Assembly: GCF_036013955.1 (NCBI RefSeq)
Contig: NZ_CP107903.1
Coordinates: 4,836,001 to 4,900,000, forward strand
DNA from: Streptomyces sp. NBC_00459
GTDB taxonomy: Bacteria; Actinomycetota; Actinomycetes; Streptomycetales; Streptomycetaceae
Reading direction: 5' to 3'
Length of the DNA: 64,000 nt
Under the pieces are notes generated by a model. The model saw only the letters and a program-made list of their open reading frames with translations, was not told the origin of the DNA and ran no database searches. The position numbers and the translations under genes are program-made. Each line of letters opens with the position of its first letter. Position 1 is the stretch's first letter. Positions 34,758 through 42,763 of this stretch are shown here, piece after piece.

Positions 34758-34796
34758 ACGCGCGCGTGAAGCCCGTTCCGGGCCGCACGCGCGCGT
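34758..34796. terminator. Bidirectional terminator between phosphotransferase-like and kinase genes
   Basis: An 11-bp stem ACGCGCGCGTG (34758-34768) with CACGCGCGCGT (34786-34796), extended inside by GCCCG/CGGGC. It lies in the 140-base gap between convergent genes. Confidence 0.85.
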
Positions 34797-34855
34797 GGAG
34801 ACTGCTTTCCGTCAACCGGCCGCCGGTCCGTTCACCCGGCGGGGCGGTCGGCGGG

Positions 34856-36424
34856 TCAGGGGGTGGTGCCGCCGTCCGTACCGCCGTCTTCCTCACCGGT
34901 GTCGCCCGACGTCTCGGACGACGGAGTCACCGCGTCCGACGGCTGCGACGCCGTGACCGAGGGCGCCGCGCTCGTCGCCGGGTCCGACGGGGTGGTCGAC
35001 GGCGTGGTGGAGGGGGTGGCGGACGGCGTGAACGACGGCGTGGCCGACGGCGTCCACTGGGACCCTCCGTCCGAGCCGCTGCCGTCGTCCGTGGCGGTGT
35101 CCGACGGCTCCTCGGAGGGCTCGTCGGTCGGGCTCGCCGTGGTGTCGTCGGCCGTCTCGGACTGCGAGGTGGTCGGCGACTCCTTGGTGCCGGTCTTGCC
35201 GTCCGTGCCGTTGCCGTTCTGCAGGGCCAAGGCAACGCCCGCCGCGATGGCGATCACCGCGAAGAACGCCAGTATCCACAGCTTGCCCCGGCCGCCGCCC
35301 CGGTTGCCGTGCCCCTCGAAGCCGCCGTCGTCCCTGCCGCCGTACCCGGCGGGCAGGATCTGCTGGGGGATCTGGGTGGTGCCGGACTGGTCGCCCGGGT
35401 GGTTCATCACCGCGGTGCCGGCGAAGCCCCCCGAGGGAGTGTGCCGACCGTCGTGCATGTCGACGGGCCCGGTGTTCCAGGTACCGGTGTGGCTGCCCTG
35501 GTCGTACAGCATCTGGAGGCCGTACTGGATCAGCCCGCGCATCTCCTCGGCGGTCTGGAAGCGGTCGTCCGGCTCCTTGGCGAGGGACCGCATGACGAGC
35601 CCGTCGAGCTCCGGCGGCGCCGCGTCCGAGACCTGTGACGGGGGCACCGGAATGTCCTGGACGTGCTGGTAGACCACGGACAGCGGCGTCTCGCCGGTGA
35701 ACGGGGGCCGCAGCGCGAGGAGTTCGTACAGCAGACAGCCGGTGGCGTACAGGTCGGAGCGGTGGTCGACGGCCTTGCCGAGGGCCTGCTCCGGGGAGAG
35801 GTACTGGGGCGTGCCCATGACCATGCCGGTCTGCGTCATCGTCGTCGACGCCCCGTGCAGCGCGCGGGCGATGCCGAAGTCCATGACCTTCACAGCGCCA
35901 CCGTGGGTGATGATCACGTTGGCGGGCTTGATGTCGCGGTGCACGATGCCGTGCTGATGCGAATAGGCAAGCGCTTCCAGCACCCCGGAGACGATGATCA
36001 GGGCCTGCTCGGGCCCGGGCGCCTCGGCGTTGATGAGGAGGTCGCGGATGGTGCGCCCCTCGACGATCTCCATCACGATGTACGGGACGGACTGGCCGCC
36101 CACGTTGTCCTCGCCGGAGTCGTACACGGCGACGATCGAGTGGTGGTTGAGCCCGGCCACCGACTGGGCCTCGCGCGTGAAGCGGGCCTTCGAGATCGGG
36201 TCCTCGGCGAGGTCGGCGCGGAGCAGTTTGACCGCGACGGTCCGCCCGAGGCGCACGTCCTCGGCGGCGAACACCTCGGCCATCCCGCCCCGGCCGAGTC
36301 TGTGGGTGAGCCGGTACCGGCCGTCCCCTACCAGTCCGCCGTTGCCCCACAGTTCAGGCGCGTCTGACATACCGCCGCCAGCCGCCTCGGGGTCGGACGG
36401 GCCCTGAGCGCGCTGCTGTGCCAT
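34856..36424 (-). CDS. Membrane Ser/Thr protein kinase (PknB-type catalytic domain, no PASTA)
   Basis: A 522-residue Hanks-type kinase. The Gly-rich loop is LGRGGMAEVF, the ATP-anchoring Lys is Lys66 (VAVKLL), the catalytic loop is HRDIKPAN (Asp164) and the metal motif is DFG at 182-184. The activation segment TTMTQTGMVMGTPQYLSPEQ has the usual phosphorylatable threonines. A Gly/Asp/Gln-rich juxtamembrane linker leads to one membrane helix (LWILAFFAVIAIAAGVALAL). The extracellular part is only a Ser/Thr/Pro/Asp-rich tail of about 110 residues with no PASTA domain. It is divergent from a second kinase gene across a 351-base gap. The start has GAGGA just upstream. Confidence 0.93.
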   Translation of the reverse strand: MAQQRAQGPSDPEAAGGGMSDAPELWGNGGLVGDGRYRLTHRLGRGGMAEVFAAEDVRLGRTVAVKLLRADLAEDPISKARFTREAQSVAGLNHHSIVAVYDSGEDNVGGQSVPYIVMEIVEGRTIRDLLINAEAPGPEQALIIVSGVLEALAYSHQHGIVHRDIKPANVIITHGGAVKVMDFGIARALHGASTTMTQTGMVMGTPQYLSPEQALGKAVDHRSDLYATGCLLYELLALRPPFTGETPLSVVYQHVQDIPVPPSQVSDAAPPELDGLVMRSLAKEPDDRFQTAEEMRGLIQYGLQMLYDQGSHTGTWNTGPVDMHDGRHTPSGGFAGTAVMNHPGDQSGTTQIPQQILPAGYGGRDDGGFEGHGNRGGGRGKLWILAFFAVIAIAAGVALALQNGNGTDGKTGTKESPTTSQSETADDTTASPTDEPSEEPSDTATDDGSGSDGGSQWTPSATPSFTPSATPSTTPSTTPSDPATSAAPSVTASQPSDAVTPSSETSGDTGEEDGGTDGGTTP

Positions 36425-36686
36425 CAGTCCTCGCCGTCGTTTCTGCCCGCGGTGCGCGCGGTGTTGTTACGGTCTCCGTCGGCCACGCTACAGCCTCCAC
36501 GCAAGCCTCCGATCCGGGAGGCGATCCCGGAAGAGCTCCGGAAGGAACCCCGGTACGAGTCCCGGGCGGACCGGTTATCAAACCCGTTGCGGGTATCGGC
36601 GTGCAAATCCCGTACTCCGTCCGTACAGCCCCTGTAACGCTTCCGCGACGCTTCCTTCCCGTACGGTCACGGAACGGGCACCGCGC

Positions 36687-36714
36687 TTGACGTGTCAGTG
36701 CCCTCCGGCAGACT
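36687..36714 (+). promoter_or_regulatory. Candidate sigma-70-type promoter for the PASTA kinase
   Basis: TTGACG (36687-36692) and CAGACT (36709-36714) with a 16-base spacer form a good HrdB-like promoter 61 bases before the kinase ATG. The remainder of the 351-base gap (36425-36775) between the two kinases contains only short GC hairpins (for example around 36510-36560) and no ORF that looks real. Confidence 0.5.
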
Positions 36715-36775
36715 TGGCCCGGAATCGGCCGATCGATCACGTACGGCCGTGGCGAAACACGGGGGACGCGGACAC

Positions 36776-38485
36776 ATGAGCCAGGACGGCGCACACGGCC
36801 GGTACGCGGGGCACGCGCTCGCCGGCGGGCGCTACCAGCTGCGCGATCTGCTAGGCGAGGGCGGCATGGCCTCGGTGCACCTCGCGTACGACTCGGTCCT
36901 GGACCGACAGGTCGCGATCAAGACGCTGCACACCGAGCTGGGCCGTGAGCAGGCCTTCCGTGAGCGCTTCCGCCGCGAGGCCCAGGCCGTGGCCAAGCTC
37001 ACGCACACGAACATCGTCTCGGTCTTCGACACCGGCGAGGACGATGTGGCGGGGACCATGACCCCGTACATCGTCATGGAGTACGTCGAGGGCCAGCCGC
37101 TCGGCTCCGTTCTCGACGCGGACGTACGGCAGTTCGGGGCGATGCCCGCCGACAAGGCGCTGAAGATCACCGCGGACGTGCTGGCCGCGCTGGAGATCAG
37201 CCACGAGATGGGCCTGGTCCACCGGGACATCAAGCCGGGCAACGTGATGACGACCAAGCGCGGTGTCGTCAAGGTCATGGACTTCGGCATCGCCCGCGCC
37301 ATGCAGTCGGGCGTCACATCGATGACGCAGACCGGCATGGTCGTCGGAACCCCGCAGTACCTCTCCCCGGAGCAGGCGCTGGGCCGGGCCGTGGACGCCC
37401 GCTCCGACCTCTACTCCGTCGGCATCATGCTGTTCCAGCTGGTCACCGGACGGCTGCCGTTCAACGCCGACTCACCGCTTGCGATCGCGTACGCGCATGT
37501 CCAGGAGGAGCCGGTCGCTCCCTCCTCGGTCAACAGCGCGCTGCCCCCGGCGGTGGACGCGCTCGTCGCCCGCGCGCTGAAGAAGAACCCGAACGAGCGT
37601 TTCCCGAGCGCCGTCGCCATGCGCGACGAGTGCCTGCGCGTGGCCGCCTCCCTCCACCCGGCCGCCCCGAACATCGTCCCGGGCACCCCGGCGCAGAGCG
37701 GCACGGGCGTCGCCTCCGCGGTGTTCCCGCCGGTCGACCAGGCGACCCCGGCCCCGCACGGCTCCGTACAGACCCCGTACCAGCCGACACCGCACCCCCA
37801 GCACGCGAATCCGTACGGCACCACGCCGCCCCCGGCGTACGCACCTCCGCACACGCCCCCGCAGACACCGGCCCCGGCGTACGGCTATCCGCAGCAGGCC
37901 GGGTACCGGACGCCCGGCCCGTACGCACAGCACACGCCCCCGGCCGGGTACTCGCTCTCGACTTCGCCCTCGACCCCACCGCCGTCGGCCCCCTCCGGAG
38001 GCGGACGGAAGAGCAACACCCCGGTGATCGTGGGTTCCATCGTCGTCGCCCTCGCCGCCGTCGGCGGGCTGCTCCTGGCCCTGAACCTGGGCGGGGACGA
38101 CACCGACAACGGCGGCGGGACCGGCACCGGCGGCACCCCGAGTGCCTCGGCCTCGCAGACAGCGGGGTCGGGGTCGGGATCCGGACCGGGGTACAAGGGT
38201 CCGGACGCGAGCAAGACGATCGACGCGGCGGAGTGCTCGGAGGCGCGGGAGTCCTACACCGACCCGGACAAGATCCAACTGCCCGACTTCCGCTACAAGA
38301 ACCTGGCCTCGGTCAAGCTCTGCTTCCAGGACGCCGGCTGGCGGATGAAGGTCACGCGGGTCGCCGAGAACACGTTCGGCAAGGACCAGGTCACGGACCA
38401 GTTCCCCTCCGCGGGCGCGGACGTCGATCCGGAGGACATGCCGGTGATCGAGCTGAACGTCTCGACGGGCTACCCGCCGTCCTGA
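36776..38485 (+). CDS. Membrane Ser/Thr protein kinase with one PASTA-like domain
   Basis: A 569-residue Hanks-type kinase. The Gly-rich loop is LGEGGMASVH, with Lys49 (VAIKTL), catalytic Asp151 (HRDIKPGN) and the DFG motif starting at Asp169. The activation segment is SMTQTGMVVGTPQYLSPEQ, almost identical to its divergent neighbour, so the two are paralogues. A long Pro/Tyr/Gln/His-rich linker (about 295-430) precedes a membrane helix (PVIVGSIVVALAAVGGLLLA). Outside is a Ser/Gly linker and a single PASTA-like unit (IQLPDFRYKNLASVKLC, then PSAGADVDPEDMPVIELNVS). PASTA domains bind peptidoglycan fragments in characterised kinases. The start has GGGGGA about 8 bases upstream. Confidence 0.93.
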   Translation: MSQDGAHGRYAGHALAGGRYQLRDLLGEGGMASVHLAYDSVLDRQVAIKTLHTELGREQAFRERFRREAQAVAKLTHTNIVSVFDTGEDDVAGTMTPYIVMEYVEGQPLGSVLDADVRQFGAMPADKALKITADVLAALEISHEMGLVHRDIKPGNVMTTKRGVVKVMDFGIARAMQSGVTSMTQTGMVVGTPQYLSPEQALGRAVDARSDLYSVGIMLFQLVTGRLPFNADSPLAIAYAHVQEEPVAPSSVNSALPPAVDALVARALKKNPNERFPSAVAMRDECLRVAASLHPAAPNIVPGTPAQSGTGVASAVFPPVDQATPAPHGSVQTPYQPTPHPQHANPYGTTPPPAYAPPHTPPQTPAPAYGYPQQAGYRTPGPYAQHTPPAGYSLSTSPSTPPPSAPSGGGRKSNTPVIVGSIVVALAAVGGLLLALNLGGDDTDNGGGTGTGGTPSASASQTAGSGSGSGPGYKGPDASKTIDAAECSEARESYTDPDKIQLPDFRYKNLASVKLCFQDAGWRMKVTRVAENTFGKDQVTDQFPSAGADVDPEDMPVIELNVSTGYPPS

Positions 38486-38498
38486 GCGACGGTTGTTC

Positions 38499-38548
38499 AT
38501 GGAGCGGGGCCCGGCAGCCGGTCGGTCGGCCACCGGGCCCCACTCCAT
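38499..38548. terminator. Bidirectional terminator between PASTA kinase and bpa
   Basis: The 16-base arms ATGGAGCGGGGCCCGG (38499-38514) and CCGGGCCCCACTCCAT (38533-38548) pair with one mismatch around an 18-base loop that itself contains a small CCG hairpin. It lies between convergent genes, 13 bases after the kinase stop. Confidence 0.8.
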
Positions 38549-38568
38549 GAGATCTGGGGCGGACCGGA

Positions 38569-39111
38569 CTAGAGGTACGGCCCGCCCGTACGGCCGCCCG
38601 TACGCGGGTCGTCATCTCCCTCGTGGCCGCCGACACCCGGCGGCAGCGCGCGGCGCATCTGCTCCAGCTGGGCCCGCGCGGCCATCTGCTGGGCGAACAG
38701 TGCGGTCTGGATCCCGTGGAAGAGGCCCTCCAGCCAGCCCACCAACTGGGCCTGCGCGATCCGCAGTTCGGCGTCGCTGGGAATCGCCTCGTCCGTGAAC
38801 GGCAGGGACAGGCGCTCCAGCTCGTCGACCAGCTCCGGCGCGAGACCGTCCTCGAGCTCCTTCACCGAGCTGGCGTGGATCCGCTTGAGCCGGACCCGGC
38901 TCGCCTCGTCGAGAGGAGCCGCGCGCACCTCCTCCAGCAGCTGCTTGATCATGCTGCCGATCCTCATGACCTTGGCGGGCTGCTCCACCATGTCCGTCAC
39001 CGGAATCTCTCGGGAGTCGTCGTCACCGCCGCCGCCGAGAGCCATCCCGTCCTGGCCAACGACCAGGATCTGGGGGTTCTCCGGCGACCTTTCGTTCCTC
39101 GGCATCTCCAT
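38569..39111 (-). CDS. bpa: Bacterial proteasome activator Bpa (PafE)
   Basis: A 180-residue protein matching the ring-forming, ATP-independent activator of the actinobacterial 20S proteasome. Characteristic blocks are DMVEQPAKVMRIGSMIKQLL, EEVRAAPLDEASRVRLKRIH, DAELRIAQAQLVGWLEGLFH and GIQTALFAQQMAARAQLEQM. The C-terminus ends GGPYL; in mycobacteria the terminal GQYL tail docks into the proteasome alpha ring, and the present GPYL keeps the Tyr-Leu end. The N-terminal 35 residues are acidic and Gly-rich, probably disordered. ATG 39111 is chosen as the first before the conserved part. No proteasome genes are adjacent, which is usual. Confidence 0.95.
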   Translation of the reverse strand: MEMPRNERSPENPQILVVGQDGMALGGGGDDDSREIPVTDMVEQPAKVMRIGSMIKQLLEEVRAAPLDEASRVRLKRIHASSVKELEDGLAPELVDELERLSLPFTDEAIPSDAELRIAQAQLVGWLEGLFHGIQTALFAQQMAARAQLEQMRRALPPGVGGHEGDDDPRTGGRTGGPYL

Positions 39112-39272
39112 ACCGTCATTCTCTCGCACCAGGTAGCGGCTGCGGCCGGTGGGTCCGGCCCGGCTCCCCGTCCGGGATGCCGGACGGACGGGCGCGTGTG
39201 AGGCTGGTCCCGTCGAACCCCGGTGACGGGTGACTGCCGCCGGCGACTTCGCAGCGGGAGGAGGCCGCCGAC

Positions 39273-39680
39273 ATGACTCCATGGCTCCGCACCCTGCGTA
39301 CCTGCGGCATCCTGCTGGCCCTGGCGGCCCCCACGCTCGCCGCTTCCCCGCACGGCACGACACCGCCGTACGACGACGACATCGCGTACGTCGCCCGGCC
39401 CGCCCCCGACGCCTCCCGGGCCGGAAGCCCCGCGGGTGAGGGGCGGGAGCGTCCCGGGCGGCCGGAGTCCGCGCCGCCCGACGAGGCGGCGCACGAGGAG
39501 GCAGCGGCCGCCCCCGTGCCCACCTCCGTGCCGGACGGGCCGCGGGACACCGGCGCCCGGCCCGGCACGGTCCCCGGGCCCGTGCTGCGGATACTGCCGC
39601 TCGGCAGCGGCCTGGTCCTGATCGGCAGCGGCCTCGGCCTCGCCCTCCTGGCACTGCGGCTGCGCGTACGGAGGACGTGA
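39273..39680 (+). CDS. Small secreted or wall-anchored hypothetical protein
   Basis: A 135-residue protein with a signal peptide (TLRTCGILLALAAPTLAA), a Pro/Ala/Glu-rich disordered middle (about 25-100) and a C-terminal hydrophobic helix (SGLVLIGSGLGLALLALRL) ending in the basic tail RLRVRRT. Just before the helix is LPLGS. The architecture is that of a sortase-sorted protein, but the pentapeptide lacks the Thr of LPxTG/LAxTG, so covalent anchoring is doubtful and a simple membrane anchor is equally likely. The start has a strong GGGAGGAGG. It is divergent from bpa. Its function is not recognised. Confidence 0.75.
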   Translation: MTPWLRTLRTCGILLALAAPTLAASPHGTTPPYDDDIAYVARPAPDASRAGSPAGEGRERPGRPESAPPDEAAHEEAAAAPVPTSVPDGPRDTGARPGTVPGPVLRILPLGSGLVLIGSGLGLALLALRLRVRRT

Positions 39681-39703
39681 CCGGCTAGGACTTCCCGGTC
39701 CCG

Positions 39704-40684
39704 CTACGGAACCACCAGCAGCACCTTCCCCACGTGCCCGCTCTCCTCCACGACCCGGTGGGCCGCCGCCACGTCACCCATCGGGAACTCGCGGTCGACG
39801 ACCGGCCGGACCCGACCGGCGGCGAGCAGCGGCCACACATGCTCGCGTACGGCGGCCACGATCGCCGCCTTCTCGGCGAGCGGGCGGGCACGCAGCGAGG
39901 TCGCGCTGATCGCGGCCCGCTTGGTGAGGAGCGCGCCGATGTTCAGTTCGGCCTTGACGCCGCCCTGCATGCCGATGATCGCGAGCCGTCCGTTGACGGC
40001 GAGAGCGCGGACGTTGCGGTCCAGGTACTTGGCGCCCATGTTGTCGAGGATGACGTCGGCGCCGACGCCGTCGGTGGCCTGCTTCAGCTCCTCGACGAAG
40101 TCCTGCTCGCGGTAGTTGACGAGGATGTCGGCGCCCAGCTCGGCGCACCGGTCGAGCTTCTCCTTCGTCCCGGCCGTCACGGCGACCCTGGCGCCGACAG
40201 CCTTGGCCAGCTGGATGGCCATGGTGCCGATGCCGCTGGAGCCGCCGTGCACGAGGAGGGTCTCGCCGGGGCGGAGGTGGGAGATCATGAAGACGTTCGA
40301 CCAGACCGTGCAGACCACCTCGGGCAGCGCCGCGGCCCGCTTCAGGTCGATGCCCTCGGGCACGGGCAGCAGTTGTCCGACCGGAACGGCGACCTTCTGG
40401 GCGTAACCGCCGCCCGCGAGCAGTGCGCACACCTCGTCGCCGACGGACCAGCCGGACACTCCCGGCCCGAGCTCGGCGATCCGGCCGGAACACTCGAGGC
40501 CGGGGTACGGGGAGGCGCCGGGCGGCGGGTTGTAGAAGCCCTGTCGTTGCAGGATGTCGGCACGGTTGACGGCGCCGGCCACCACCTCGACCAGCACCTC
40601 GCCCTCGCCGGGCACGGGATCGGGGACCTCGGCCCACACCAGCGCCTCGGGCCCTCCGGGTTCGGGAATCGTGATCGCATGCAT
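39704..40684 (-). CDS. Zinc-independent quinone oxidoreductase (PIG3-like MDR)
   Basis: A 326-residue NADPH-dependent medium-chain dehydrogenase/reductase without the zinc-binding cysteines. The opening MHAITIPEPGGPEALVWAEV, the VNRADILQRQGFYNPPPGAS signature and the nucleotide motif LVHGGSSGIGTMAIQLAKA are those of the TP53I3/PIG3 quinone oxidoreductase family. It reduces quinones with NADPH in characterised relatives. It is cytoplasmic. It converges on the small anchored-protein gene, with only 23 bases between the stops, and is divergent from the ABC exporter genes. Confidence 0.93.
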   Translation of the reverse strand: MHAITIPEPGGPEALVWAEVPDPVPGEGEVLVEVVAGAVNRADILQRQGFYNPPPGASPYPGLECSGRIAELGPGVSGWSVGDEVCALLAGGGYAQKVAVPVGQLLPVPEGIDLKRAAALPEVVCTVWSNVFMISHLRPGETLLVHGGSSGIGTMAIQLAKAVGARVAVTAGTKEKLDRCAELGADILVNYREQDFVEELKQATDGVGADVILDNMGAKYLDRNVRALAVNGRLAIIGMQGGVKAELNIGALLTKRAAISATSLRARPLAEKAAIVAAVREHVWPLLAAGRVRPVVDREFPMGDVAAAHRVVEESGHVGKVLLVVP

Positions 40685-40846
40685 GAGGGGACGCTACCCC
40701 CCGTCGCGGCGAAAACGAGGTGCGGTCCGGGTCCGGCGGAGAGACCGTGGACAGACGTGCGGCCGCGCGAGCGATGAGTTTCCGTCCGGCCGGCGGTCTC
40801 CCCTCGCGTAACCCCGTACGCGCAAGGACTCCGGAAGGACCCGAAC

Positions 40847-41899
40847 ATGAGCCCACAGGCAGCCAGGGCGGGCAGGGCGGCCGAGGCGCCCGACCTCGCG
40901 ATCGAGACCGCGGGGCTGGTGAAGACGTTCGGCGAGACCCGGGCCGTCGACGGCGTCGACCTCGCCGTGCCCACCGGCACGGTCTACGGAGTCCTCGGGC
41001 CGAACGGCGCCGGCAAGACGACCACCGTGAAGACGCTGGCCACCCTGCTCAGGCCGGACGGCGGCGAGGCGCACGTCTTCGGCCACGACGTGGTGCGCGA
41101 GGCCGACACGGTACGCGGCAGGGTGAGCCTCACCGGCCAGTACGCGTCCGTGGACGAGGACCTCACCGGTACCGAGAACCTGGTGCTGCTCGGCCGACTT
41201 CTCGGCCACCACAAGCGGACCGCCCGCGAGCGAGCCGCCGAGCTTCTGGAGGCCTTCGGGCTCGGCGAGGCGGCGGGCAAGCAGGTCAAGCACTACTCGG
41301 GCGGTATGCGGCGTCGTATCGACATCGCCGCGTCCATCCTCAACACACCCGACCTGCTCTTCCTCGACGAGCCGACGACCGGTCTCGACCCGCGCAGCCG
41401 CAACCAGGTGTGGGACATCGTGCGCGCGGTGGTCGCCCAGGGCACGACCGTGCTGCTGACCACGCAGTACCTGGACGAGGCCGACCAGCTGGCGTCCCGG
41501 ATCGCCGTCATCGACAGGGGCAAGGTGATCGCGGAGGGCACGAAGGGCGAGCTGAAGGCGTCTGTCGGCGCCGGGTCCGTCCATCTGCGGCTGCGTGATC
41601 CGGCCCAGCGGCCGGAGGCGGAGGAGGTGCTGCGGCTGGCCCTCGACGCGACCGTGCAGCGCGAGCCCGATCCGGTGGCGCTGACGGCCCGCGTCGGGTC
41701 GTCGACCGGCGACAACGCGGCCGAACAGGCGGCCCGCGCGCTCGCCGAACTGGCCCGCCGCGGCATCACCGTCGACAACTTCTCCCTGGGACAGCCCAGC
41801 CTGGACGAGGTGTTCCTCGCCCTCACCGGACACGACACACAGACGGACACCCCGGCCGGCTCCGCGGCCGACTCCACCGAAGGCGAGGCGGCGGCATGA
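40847..41899 (+). CDS. ABC transporter ATP-binding protein (DrrA-like)
   Basis: A 350-residue ABC ATPase of the daunorubicin-resistance exporter group. Walker A is GPNGAGKTT, the signature is YSGGMRRRID and Walker B is LLFLDEPTTGLD followed by the H-loop-region residues TVLLTTQYLDEADQLA. The C-terminal 100 residues are the DrrA-type extension (PSLDEVFLALTGHDT). It has GGAAGGA 7 bases before the ATG. Its stop overlaps the permease start (ATGA), so the two form one exporter. The substrate is unknown. Confidence 0.95.
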   Translation: MSPQAARAGRAAEAPDLAIETAGLVKTFGETRAVDGVDLAVPTGTVYGVLGPNGAGKTTTVKTLATLLRPDGGEAHVFGHDVVREADTVRGRVSLTGQYASVDEDLTGTENLVLLGRLLGHHKRTARERAAELLEAFGLGEAAGKQVKHYSGGMRRRIDIAASILNTPDLLFLDEPTTGLDPRSRNQVWDIVRAVVAQGTTVLLTTQYLDEADQLASRIAVIDRGKVIAEGTKGELKASVGAGSVHLRLRDPAQRPEAEEVLRLALDATVQREPDPVALTARVGSSTGDNAAEQAARALAELARRGITVDNFSLGQPSLDEVFLALTGHDTQTDTPAGSAADSTEGEAAA

Positions 41900-42744
41900 G
41901 CACCGCGACCACCAGCACCGAGAAGGAACTCGCCCCCGTCAGCGCCGAGTCGCTCGCCGCGCTGCTCATCACCAAGGACCGGCCGCCGCGCCCCAGCGCG
42001 CTCTCGGCGTCCCTCACCTTCGGCTGGCGCGCGATCCTCAAGATCAAACACGTCCCCGAGCAGCTCTTCGACGTCACCGCGTTCCCGATCATGATGGTGC
42101 TGATGTACACGTACCTGTTCGGGGGAGCGCTGGCCGGCTCCCCGCGCGAGTACATCCAGTTCCTGCTGCCGGGCATCCTGGTGATGTCGGTCGTGATGAT
42201 CACGATGTACACGGGCGTCTCGGTCAACACGGACATCGAGAAGGGCGTCTTCGACCGTTTCCGTACGCTGCCGATCTGGCGGCCGGCGGTGATGGTCGGC
42301 TATCTCCTCGGCGACGCGCTGCGCTACACCATGGCGTCCGTGGTGATGCTGACGGTCGGCATCATCCTGGGCTACCGGCCGGACGGCGGAGTGGTGGGCG
42401 TGGCGGCCGGCATCGCCCTCCTCCTGGTCTTCTCCTTCGCCTTCTCGTGGATCTGGACGATGTTCGGGCTGCTGCTGCGCACGGAGAAGTCGGTGATGGG
42501 CGTCAGCATGATGGTGATCTTCCCGCTGACCTTCCTGTCGAACGTCTTCGTCGACCCGAGCACCATGCCCGGCTGGCTCCAGGCCTTCGTCAACAACAGC
42601 CCGATCACCCATGTGTCGTCGGCGGTACGCGAGTTGATGGCCGGCGAGTGGCCGACCGCAGAGATCGCCTGGTCGCTGGGGTGGGCCGGCCTGCTGGTAC
42701 TGGTCTTCGGCCCGGTGACGATGCGGCTCTACAACCGCAAGTAG
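41896..42744 (+). CDS. ABC-2 type permease (DrrB-like)
   Basis: A 282-residue membrane protein with six hydrophobic segments (for example IMMVLMYTYLFGGALAG, LLPGILVMSVVMITMYTG, VGVAAGIALLLVFSFAFSW and LGWAGLLVLVFGPVTM). The conserved EKGVFDRFRTLPIWR stretch of ABC-2 permeases follows helix 2. It is coupled to the ATPase gene by a 4-base overlap and forms the channel half of the exporter. It converges on the K+ channel gene with only 19 bases between stops and no clear terminator. Confidence 0.94.
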   Translation: MSTATTSTEKELAPVSAESLAALLITKDRPPRPSALSASLTFGWRAILKIKHVPEQLFDVTAFPIMMVLMYTYLFGGALAGSPREYIQFLLPGILVMSVVMITMYTGVSVNTDIEKGVFDRFRTLPIWRPAVMVGYLLGDALRYTMASVVMLTVGIILGYRPDGGVVGVAAGIALLLVFSFAFSWIWTMFGLLLRTEKSVMGVSMMVIFPLTFLSNVFVDPSTMPGWLQAFVNNSPITHVSSAVRELMAGEWPTAEIAWSLGWAGLLVLVFGPVTMRLYNRK

Positions 42745-42763
42745 CCGGCCGAGCGATACGGGT

